DNA from: Oxalobacteraceae bacterium UBA6018
Lineage (GTDB): Bacteria > Pseudomonadota > Gammaproteobacteria > Burkholderiales > Burkholderiaceae_D
Length of the DNA stretch: 30,097 nt
Direction: 5' to 3'
NCBI GenBank assembly: GCA_002428015.1
Contig: DIZW01000100.1
Coordinates: forward strand, 9,389-39,485
The first letter of the stretch is position 1. Each line of letters begins with the position of its first letter. Below are positions 24,399 through 30,097 of the stretch, one piece after another. A program made the position numbers and the translations under genes. The notes under the pieces are model-generated. The model worked only from the letters and a program-made list of their open reading frames with translations, was not told the origin of the DNA and did no database searches.

Positions 24399-25238
24399 TC
24401 ACGAGGCCATTAACACGGGCAACTCCATGGCGTTGAGCACGGTCCGGGTCGCACCGCCCAACAGCAGTTCGCGCACGCGCGAATGCCCGTAGCAGCCCAT
24501 GACCAGCAGCTCGGCACCGCGCTCGGCAGCCAGCGCCAACAGCGCCACCCCGGCGTCCTCGTCCGTGTCTCGTTGAACAACCTCGGTATGGATGCCATGC
24601 CGGGCCAGCGCTTGGCCGATCGCCGTTACCGGGCGCAAGTCAGGCGAAGCTTCGGTCGCGCGCGCGCCCAAAATCGCGACGTCGACCTTTTCAGCACGCT
24701 GCAGCAGGGGCAAGGCATAGTGCATCGCCCGGGCGGATTCTCGACTTGCATTCCACGCCAGCAAAACGCGGCGCATCGGGGCGCTGGTCAAGCCTGTGTT
24801 CGGGACGATCAGGACGGGAGTACCGCTCGCGGCGGCCACGTCAGCGGCAAGACTAGGGCCGACCGCCGACACAGGGCCTCTCTCGTCAAACTGGCCGACG
24901 ATGCACAGGTCGCAATAGCGCGCCAGCGAAGCGAGCGCCTCGGCCGGTTCGTCTTCCACCTGGCGCCTTTCGATTGCGCCCAGCCCAACACGCACGCCTG
25001 CCTTCTCGAACGCGTCGAGCGCGTGTCCGGCGCGCTGATTGAGCGTATCGAGATACGGTGCCAGCGACGGGCTGGAAAAGTCCATCGCAACCGTGTCGCG
25101 CAGAAAGCGCGCCACACCGCTGCTGGCCAGCCCGATCAGGTGCCCCTGTTCGGCCAGTGCGAGCGCGGCCGCGATGTCATAGCGTGCCGCGGCATTGGTC
25201 GCCTCGTCCACGTGAACCAGAATGGTTTTATAGCTCAT
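24399..25238 (-). CDS. Universal stress protein, tandem UspA domains (second)
   Basis: 279 residues starting MSYKTILVHVDEATN at ATG 25238, set by homology to the other usp genes although the ribosome site is weak. The C-terminal domain ends MGCYGHSRVRELLLGGATRTVLNAMELPVLMAS, with the Gly-x2-Gly-x9-Gly loop typical of ATP-binding Usp proteins. The first domain carries the VPNTGL-type junction. First gene of usp-phbB-prs. An FNR box lies 86-99 nt upstream with a suitable -10. Confidence 0.93.
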   Translation of the reverse strand: MSYKTILVHVDEATNAAARYDIAAALALAEQGHLIGLASSGVARFLRDTVAMDFSSPSLAPYLDTLNQRAGHALDAFEKAGVRVGLGAIERRQVEDEPAEALASLARYCDLCIVGQFDERGPVSAVGPSLAADVAAASGTPVLIVPNTGLTSAPMRRVLLAWNASRESARAMHYALPLLQRAEKVDVAILGARATEASPDLRPVTAIGQALARHGIHTEVVQRDTDEDAGVALLALAAERGAELLVMGCYGHSRVRELLLGGATRTVLNAMELPVLMAS

Positions 25239-25296
25239 GTCGATGCTTGGGACTGCCTCGCCGTGCCGGCTGGCTTCATGCCCTCCTCCCATGCCA

Positions 25297-25337
25297 ACTT
25301 TATGACGCGGATGCACCGCGGCCTTGAGGCACATCAA
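25297..25337 (-). promoter_or_regulatory. FNR-type class II promoter of usp-phbB-prs
   Basis: The box at 25324-25337 reads TTGAGGCACATCAA on the plus strand, 9 of 10 consensus bases. On the minus strand TAAAGT (25297-25302, 4 of 6 to the -10 consensus) has its centre 31 bp from the box centre, the geometry of an FNR site at -41.5. The predicted leader to ATG 25238 is about 50 nt. Confidence 0.75.
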
Positions 25338-25442
25338 TGCGCGGATGGGCACTCTTTGGCGCTGGCGCTGCCGGTGATACCTGCGCCACGCCAACGCCGC
25401 CATATGCGCGACAAGCATTCCCGTATTTGGTGCCGGTTCGGC

Positions 25443-25455
25443 ACTTGATGCAAGT
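25443..25455. promoter_or_regulatory. Short perfect palindrome before the Met-rich lipoprotein gene
   Basis: ACTTGATGCAAGT is an inverted repeat of 5 bp around a 3-bp centre, 65 nt upstream of ATG 25520. It may be an operator; no regulator family is identified. It contains one FNR half-site (TTGAT) but no second half-site at the right spacing. Confidence 0.25.
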
Positions 25456-25519
25456 CGTTCGTGCGCAGGCATCGGATATCGAATAATCACCCCCTGACGC
25501 CCACCAGACGGAGTGCACC

Positions 25520-25960
25520 ATGCGACCCAGCTGCGATCTCAGCTCTTACGCCATCCGAATCTTGCGCGGCCCCTTGCTGCTTGCCATCGTGGTGGGGCTG
25601 GCCGTTGCCGCCTGCGCGCAGATGCGCTCAACGCAGCCAGCGGCGCGCGGCTCCGCAGCCGAAGCTAGCGGGGCAAGCGGCATGGGAACGATGGGCAGCG
25701 GCCCTGGCGGTATGGGAATGATGGGCGGCCCTGGGGGCATGGGAATGATGGGCGGCGCCGGAGGCCAGGGTATGATGAATATGGATCAGAAGACCATGTG
25801 CGACATGGTCGATCGCATGAATAACGCACGCACGCCGGCGGAGCGCGAGGCGATCATGAACGAGCGCATGCGCACGATGTCCCCTGAGATGCGCGAACAG
25901 CACTGGCAGATGATGATGCAGCAATGCGCGCGCATGCACCAGGCCAAACCCCAACAGTAG
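25520..25960 (+). CDS. Met/Gly-rich lipoprotein, function unknown
   Basis: 146 residues from ATG 25520 (GGAG seven bases upstream). A hydrophobic signal segment (LLLAIVVGLAVAAC) carries a lipobox VAAC with Cys32, so a lipid-anchored periplasmic or outer-membrane protein is expected. Mature residues 50-85 are a low-complexity run made of two copies of GGMGMMGGPG/AG, from a 27-bp DNA repeat. After this comes a helical Met-rich tail (MCDMVDRMNNARTPAEREAIMNERM) ending QQCARMHQAKPQQ, with two further Cys. Met-rich periplasmic proteins often bind copper(I) or silver, but no copper gene is adjacent, so this is only suggested. Confidence 0.8.
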   Translation: MRPSCDLSSYAIRILRGPLLLAIVVGLAVAACAQMRSTQPAARGSAAEASGASGMGTMGSGPGGMGMMGGPGGMGMMGGAGGQGMMNMDQKTMCDMVDRMNNARTPAEREAIMNERMRTMSPEMREQHWQMMMQQCARMHQAKPQQ

Positions 25961-25991
25961 GTTGGCGGACGACTCGCTTCGTTGGTGCCTC

Positions 25992-26273
25992 CTAGATCCT
26001 GCCGTCCCGCATGTGGCGTGTGTCTCGTGTCCCAGCGCCCATCGTTGCGTGTGTCTCGTGTTTAGTGATCGTTAGCCGTCGAAAGGAACGGCAGGCGAGC
26101 TTCCCTAACTCATCATGGCGCACGGTCGACTGAAGCGCCGCAAACTCAGCACGTCGCACGGTGTACTGAAGCTCAGCCAACCGCAGGCGACGTCTGCTCG
26201 ACTCCGCGTCGCGGGCGACGCTGAGTGCGTACTTGGACAAGACCGTGTCAACGCGCTCGCGTTCGAGCGCCAT
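25992..26273 (-). CDS. Doubtful 93-residue frame in the repeat-bearing spacer
   Basis: The frame starts MALERERVDTVLSKYALSV and is rich in Arg/Leu/Glu with an internal repeat (LQYTVRRAEF, LQSTVRHDEL). There is no ribosome site before ATG 26273 and no recognisable family. It lies in a 500-bp stretch (25961-26462) between two minus/plus genes. The repeat in the protein reflects a DNA repeat, so chance or decay is as likely as a gene. Confidence 0.2.
   Translation of the reverse strand: MALERERVDTVLSKYALSVARDAESSRRRLRLAELQYTVRRAEFAALQSTVRHDELGKLACRSFRRLTITKHETHATMGAGTRDTRHMRDGRI
26016..26061. repeat. Two direct copies of a 15-bp sequence
   Basis: GCGTGTGTCTCGTGT occurs exactly at 26016-26030 and 26047-26061, 31 bp apart, in gene-poor DNA. 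Confidence 0.7.
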
Positions 26274-26321
26274 GGCGAGCGTGGTACTTTGGAATCGGAT
26301 CGCCTAAGTTCTGCCCCGGTT

Positions 26322-26433
26322 CACAGCGCAAATCGGCTCGTCTCTCAGTCGGCCTTGGCTCACAGCTCAAATCGGCTCATCGCAATCGGCAACAGCTCGC
26401 AGGGCTGATCGGTTCGTCTCAGTCGGCCCGGCT
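26322..26433. repeat. Imperfect tandem repeat of about 37 bp, three units
   Basis: Units at 26322-26360, 26361-26397 and about 26398-26433, each built on CACAGC.CAAATCGGCTC...CAGTCGGC with variation. They lie just beyond the stop codon of the usp gene at 26463. No coding or regulatory role is visible. Confidence 0.6.
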
Positions 26434-26462
26434 CCGTTAGGCGCCAACCGAACCACACGGAC

Positions 26463-27302
26463 TTAATGCGCCATCCATAGCGGCAGGGGCGACGATCGAA
26501 GCACAGTCCGCGTGGCGCCGCCGAGCAACACCTCGCGCAGGCGCGCGTGACCGTAAGCGCCCATGACGATCAGGTCGGCCCCAACATCCGACGCGTGCGC
26601 CAGCAGCGCCGCGCCGGGATCGGCGCCGGTGTGCCTGGAGATGACCTCGACGCGGATTGCATGCCGGGCCAGATACAGGCCGATGTCTGCGCCCGGCAAG
26701 TCGCCATGTGCGTCGGCATCGACGTCGGCATTGAAGACCATGACGCGAATCTGATGGGCGCGCTGCATCAGCGGGATAGCGCTCGTCAAGGCGCGCGTCG
26801 CGTTCGTGCTGCCGTTCCATCCCACCACGATACTCTTGCCCAGTTCGACGTCATGGGCGCCAATCGGCACCACCAGCACTGGGCGCGCGCAATTGAGCAG
26901 CACATATTCCGGGAAGTCCGAACGTAGCAGCGGCGGCCTACTGCTACGGTCGAACTGGCTGATGACGACCAGGTCGGCGTAGCGCGCCTGCATGCTGATG
27001 CCGAATCCGGCCTCTTCGTCGAGCCGGCGCCGCTCGAATGAGTTAACGCCGAGCCGGCGCACCTGCGCTTCAAACGCATCGAGGGCTTGATCTGCATCCT
27101 GTCGCAACTGCTCGATAGGAAACTGAATAGCCGGCATACCCTGGTCGAAGGCGCCAAACGGCAGTGTGTACGGCGACAGGCCAGTCACGGCGGTCCCGAT
27201 CAGATGCGCGTCCTCCTGGATCGCCATCCTGGCCGCGACGGCGATGCGTTCTGGCGAACTGGCCGACGCGTCGACGTAAACTTGAATTGTCTTGAAGGAC
27301 AT
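26463..27302 (-). CDS. Universal stress protein, tandem UspA domains (third)
   Basis: 279 residues starting MSFKTIQVYVDASAS at ATG 27302, with GGGAGG seven bases upstream. Two Usp domains are present. The C-terminal one has DLIVMGAYGHARLREVLLGGATRTVLRS, the nucleotide-binding loop with the GG(V/A)T end shared by all three copies here. It follows the alcohol dehydrogenase gene by 110 nt on the same strand and has no FNR box of its own, so it is probably read from the adh promoter at 28489-28529. Confidence 0.92.
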   Translation of the reverse strand: MSFKTIQVYVDASASSPERIAVAARMAIQEDAHLIGTAVTGLSPYTLPFGAFDQGMPAIQFPIEQLRQDADQALDAFEAQVRRLGVNSFERRRLDEEAGFGISMQARYADLVVISQFDRSSRPPLLRSDFPEYVLLNCARPVLVVPIGAHDVELGKSIVVGWNGSTNATRALTSAIPLMQRAHQIRVMVFNADVDADAHGDLPGADIGLYLARHAIRVEVISRHTGADPGAALLAHASDVGADLIVMGAYGHARLREVLLGGATRTVLRSSPLPLWMAH

Positions 27303-27412
27303 GTTGTGCCTCCCACAGATCAGCGCGTCAACCCAGCGCGGCATTCTGATGATCGCAGCCGGGATCTCCGGACAGCCTTACTGCTATGACAGCCCCGCCG
27401 CAAAAACATTCA

Positions 27413-28471
27413 CTATTCTTCGCGCACGCCGTCGCCGAGACGCGCGTCCGGCACCAGCACTGCCGCCCCATCGATGCCGCCAGTGCGGACCGCTTCCAAG
27501 GCCTCATTGGCACGCGTCAATGGGAATACGACGGTCGAAGTATGGATGGGGACGCTGGAGGCGACCGCGAAGAAATGTTCGCCATCGGCACGCGTCAGGT
27601 TTGCCACCGAGCGCAAGCAGCGTTCGCCCCACAGCAAAGCATAAGGAAAGCCCGGAATATCGCGCATATGAATGCCGGCGCACACGACGGTGCCACCTTT
27701 GCGGCACGCCGCCAGCGCCAGCGGCACCAGGGCGCCATCGGGCGCGAAGATGATCGCCGCGTCCAGCTCGGCGGGGGGCCTGGCGTCGCTGGGGCCGGCC
27801 CAGCAAGCGCCCAGAGCGCGCGCGAACTCCTGCGAGCGCTCGTCGCCAGGGCGCGTGAATGCGTACACCTCGCACTCCTGCGCCAGCGCGATCTGTGTCA
27901 GGATGTGCGCGGCGGCGCCGAAACCATACAGACCTAGCCTGCGGGGGCCGCCAGCCATGGCGTAGGCGCGATAGCCGATCAGGCCGGCGCACAGGAGCGG
28001 TGCGGCGTGGATGGCGTCGTACCGGTCCGGCAGCGCAAAGCAGTAGCGTGCGTCCGCCAGGGTGTACTCGGCGTAACCGCCATCGCGGTCGTAACCGGTG
28101 AAGACGGCGCCGTCGCAGAGGTTCTCATGGCCGTTGTCGCAGAAACGGCAATGGCCGCAAGTGCCCGCAAGCCAAGGCACGCCAACACGTTGGCCCACGC
28201 CCAGCCTGTGGACATCGGGGCCGACTGCCACAACGGTGCCGACGATTTCGTGCCCGGGCACCATTGGCAGCCGGTGCCAGGCCAGCTCGCCATCGACGAT
28301 GTGCAGGTCGGTGCGGCAGACGCCACATGCGTGCACGGCGATCAACACGTCAGTCCCGCCCGCGACCGGTACCGGGATGCGCGCCGCACGCAAGGCGACG
28401 CCGGGTGCGTCGAGCACCATTGCCAGCATGCTTGCCTGCTCAGCCATCACCTCGCCCCCCGCCAGCGGCAA
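27413..28471 (-). CDS. Zinc-dependent alcohol dehydrogenase (MDR family)
   Basis: 352 residues if TTG 28471 is the start (GGAGG five bases upstream); the first ATG at 28447 is eight codons later with a poorly placed site. Catalytic zinc ligands are Cys49 in HACGVCRTD and His74/Glu75 in PGHEIVG, with a third Cys in PLLCAGLIGY. The structural zinc has four Cys at 105, 108, 111 and 119 (CGHCRFCDNGHENLC). The nucleotide loop is GLYGFGAAAH. The size and the Cys layout fit bacterial AdhA-type medium-chain alcohol dehydrogenases, which reduce acetaldehyde or other short aldehydes with NAD(P)H and can dispose of electrons without oxygen. An FNR-type promoter stands directly upstream. Confidence 0.94.
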   Translation of the reverse strand: MPLAGGEVMAEQASMLAMVLDAPGVALRAARIPVPVAGGTDVLIAVHACGVCRTDLHIVDGELAWHRLPMVPGHEIVGTVVAVGPDVHRLGVGQRVGVPWLAGTCGHCRFCDNGHENLCDGAVFTGYDRDGGYAEYTLADARYCFALPDRYDAIHAAPLLCAGLIGYRAYAMAGGPRRLGLYGFGAAAHILTQIALAQECEVYAFTRPGDERSQEFARALGACWAGPSDARPPAELDAAIIFAPDGALVPLALAACRKGGTVVCAGIHMRDIPGFPYALLWGERCLRSVANLTRADGEHFFAVASSVPIHTSTVVFPLTRANEALEAVRTGGIDGAAVLVPDARLGDGVREE

Positions 28472-28476
28472 TCGGA

Positions 28477-28481
28477 CCTCC
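28477..28481 (-). promoter_or_regulatory. Shine-Dalgarno supporting the TTG start of adh
   Basis: GGAGG on the minus strand, five bases before TTG 28471-28469. With a predicted transcript start near 28482, the leader is only about ten bases. Confidence 0.5.
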
Positions 28482-28488
28482 AGGTAGC

Positions 28489-28529
28489 ATTACACGACAC
28501 CACGCAAGCGGCGCTTTGCGCTACATCAA
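28489..28529 (-). promoter_or_regulatory. FNR-type class II promoter of adh-usp
   Basis: The box at 28516-28529 reads TTGCGCTACATCAA on the plus strand (8 of 10 consensus bases, TTG-N8-CAA core). On the minus strand TGTAAT (28489-28494, 5 of 6) lies with its centre 31 bp from the box centre, as in the hsp20 and usp promoters. It falls in the 91-bp gap between lutB and adh. Confidence 0.8.
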
Positions 28530-28562
28530 ACGCGCCCAGGCAGCGGACGGGCCGTTACACGG

Positions 28563-30008
28563 TCATTCTGGCTGTCTACGCTCCCTCATCAAGTCGGCCA
28601 GGCTGCGTTTGGCCGGCACGAGCGGCGCGCGGTGCTCCGTCCAGCCAAGCTGGGCCGAGGGCGACAACTTGCGAAAGCGCGTGGCGGCCCAGCGGAACAG
28701 CCGGTAGACGGCCGGCCGTGCGAAAGCGCCGCTCCAGAAGCGCCATACCAGGTGTTCGCCCCGGCTGAACTTGGCGCCCTGGCCGCGCAGCGGATGCGCC
28801 ACCTGCTCATGCGGGTTGCGGTTCGCCTCGGTGCGCAGGCGCACCAGCAGCGCCGGAATCGGAATACGTACCGGGCACACCTCGCCGCAGGCGCCGCACA
28901 GGCTAGACGCGGTGGCCAGGTCGGCCGTCGCATCCAGGCCCAGCAAATGCGGCGAAATGATCTTGCCGATTGGCCCAGGGTAGGTGGTACCGTAGGCATG
29001 CCCGCCGATCCGCGCGTACACCGGGCAGTGGTTCATGCAGGCGCCGCAACGGATGCATTGCAAGGTCGAACGCAACTGCTCGTCGGCATACGCCTGGGTG
29101 CGTCCGTTGTCGAGCAATACCAGATGCACCTCGCGCGGCCCGTCCAGTTCCGCGCCGCGGCGCGGTCCGGAGATGAGATTGAAATAGGTGGTGATCGGCT
29201 GGCCTGTCGCCGAACGCGTCAGCAGGCTGGCCAGCGGCACGATGTGTTCGATGCTGGCCACCACCTTTTCCATGCCCATGATGGCGACGTGCACGTCCGG
29301 CACCGTCGTCGAGAGGCGGCCGTTGCCTTCGTTTTCAACCAGCCACAGCGTGCCGGTGTCGGCCGCCGCGAAGTTCACGCCGGACAAGCCGATATCGGCG
29401 TTGACGAATTCCTGGCGCAAGGCGCGCCGGCCGGTCTGGATCAGGGTATCGACATCGTCGGTGTACCCGGTCCCCGGGATGTGTGCGGCAAACAATTCGC
29501 CGATGTCTTTCTTGGTCTTGTGAATCGCCGGCATGACGATGTGGGACGGCTTTTCGCCCGCCATCTGGACGATGTACTCGCCCATGTCGGACTCGATGCA
29601 GCGCAGGCCGCGCTCCTCCATGTAATGGTTGAGCTCGATTTCCTCGCTGGCCATCGACTTGCCCTTGATGATGCTGCGCGCCTTGGTACGCAGGGCGATC
29701 TCGTGCACGATGCGGTTGGCGTCCTCGGCCGTCTCCGCCCAATGCACCACCACGCCGGCGGCGCCCATGGTTTCCTCGAGCTGCACCAGCAGCGCCGGCA
29801 GATGGGCCAGCGCGTGCTGGCGCACCGCCTCGCCCAGGTCGCGCAGCTGTTCCAGCTCATCGCCATCGGGGAACTGCACGATGCGCTTGGACTGCAAGAA
29901 GTCCATGGCGCCGCGAAAACTGGCCCGCAGCTCGGGATCGTCGAGGGCCTGGCGGGCGCGCTGCCGGAAGTCGGCGGGCGGAACAAATTGTAAGGGCGTG
30001 CTGTTCAT
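28563..30008 (-). CDS. lutB: LutB/LldF-type iron-sulfur subunit of lactate oxidation
   Basis: 481 residues from ATG 30008 (GGAGA eight bases upstream), which overlaps the upstream stop as ATGA. The N-terminal two-thirds is a LUD domain. Two [4Fe-4S] ferredoxin-type motifs follow: CIRCGACMNHCPVY and SSLCGACGEVCPVRIPIP. A C-terminal tail (HLVWRFWSGAFARPAVY) matches the DUF3390-like end of LutB. With LutA and LutC it forms the flavin-independent L-lactate dehydrogenase complex that feeds electrons to the respiratory chain. The coupling to lutC supports the assignment; lutA should lie beyond the window end. Confidence 0.93.
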   Translation of the reverse strand: MNSTPLQFVPPADFRQRARQALDDPELRASFRGAMDFLQSKRIVQFPDGDELEQLRDLGEAVRQHALAHLPALLVQLEETMGAAGVVVHWAETAEDANRIVHEIALRTKARSIIKGKSMASEEIELNHYMEERGLRCIESDMGEYIVQMAGEKPSHIVMPAIHKTKKDIGELFAAHIPGTGYTDDVDTLIQTGRRALRQEFVNADIGLSGVNFAAADTGTLWLVENEGNGRLSTTVPDVHVAIMGMEKVVASIEHIVPLASLLTRSATGQPITTYFNLISGPRRGAELDGPREVHLVLLDNGRTQAYADEQLRSTLQCIRCGACMNHCPVYARIGGHAYGTTYPGPIGKIISPHLLGLDATADLATASSLCGACGEVCPVRIPIPALLVRLRTEANRNPHEQVAHPLRGQGAKFSRGEHLVWRFWSGAFARPAVYRLFRWAATRFRKLSPSAQLGWTEHRAPLVPAKRSLADLMRERRQPE

Positions 30009-30097
30009 GCCGTCTCTCCATCCATTACGATAATGACCCACATCCAGCGCGGCCCGTGCGCGCCGTAGGCCAAGGTCTGCTGGATGTCGGACGTCTT
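30005..30097 (-). CDS. lutC: LutC-type LUD domain protein, C-terminal fragment cut by window end
   Basis: The last 30 residues read KTSDIQQTLAYGAHGPRWMW and end with VIIVMDGETA before TGA (30005-30007). The KTSDIQQTL.YGAHGPR element is the characteristic end of LUD-domain LutC/YkgG proteins. The stop overlaps the lutB ATG by two bases (ATGA), so the two are translationally coupled. The rest is outside the window. Confidence 0.85.
   Translation of the reverse strand, partial: KTSDIQQTLAYGAHGPRWMWVIIVMDGETA

Noticed and set aside
26016..26433. CRISPR array
   Set aside because: Repeats are too few, unequal and lack uniform spacers.

Overview
The window is GC-rich, densely coded DNA from what looks like a free-living betaproteobacterium, probably Oxalobacteraceae (Massilia/Duganella-like). 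This is inferred from protein style, GC-rich codon use and gene content; no rRNA or tRNA was found to settle it. No phage, insertion sequence or CRISPR was seen.

Region 1 (1-1541) holds the 5' part of an ADP-forming acyl-CoA synthetase (minus strand) and a tandem-domain universal stress protein (plus strand). They diverge from a perfect FNR/ANR box at 594-607. Region 2 (1504-14023) is housekeeping, signalling and accessory DNA: a 1342-residue hybrid sensor kinase whose 3' end overlaps the stress gene tail-to-tail, a 33-bp minisatellite, an alpha/beta hydrolase, a PAS-GGDEF cyclase, an exported M13 metallopeptidase with a clear terminator, a GNAT acetyltransferase, and a likely operon of ECF sigma factor, GH1-like glycosidase and SDR dehydrogenase with no visible anti-sigma gene.

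Region 3 (14461-16624) has a decayed 27-bp-repeat Gly/Ser/His-rich gene, a small heat-shock protein and an APH-fold kinase-like protein. The last two diverge around a second FNR-like box. Region 4 (16732-22228) is an ABC efflux operon (ATPase, double-FtsX permease, HlyD adaptor) followed by a second PAS-GGDEF cyclase.

Region 5 (22354-30097, mostly minus strand) returns to the stress theme. It has an operon usp-phbB-prs behind an FNR box, a Met/Gly-rich lipoprotein, a repeat-bearing intergenic stretch, another usp, a zinc alcohol dehydrogenase with its own FNR-like promoter, and lutB-lutC for lactate oxidation (lutC cut by the window end).

Taken together, four FNR-type boxes, three with a -10-like hexamer exactly 31 bp downstream (centre to centre), stand before universal stress proteins, Hsp20, an ADP-forming synthetase, acetoacetyl-CoA reductase, a divergent PRPP synthetase and alcohol dehydrogenase. 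This is the composition expected of a low-oxygen survival locus, and resembles in kind the low-oxygen-activated (lxa) locus described in Burkholderia cenocepacia. The assignment to that type is inference. The ABC efflux operon and cyclase sit inside this locus without a recognisable FNR box.
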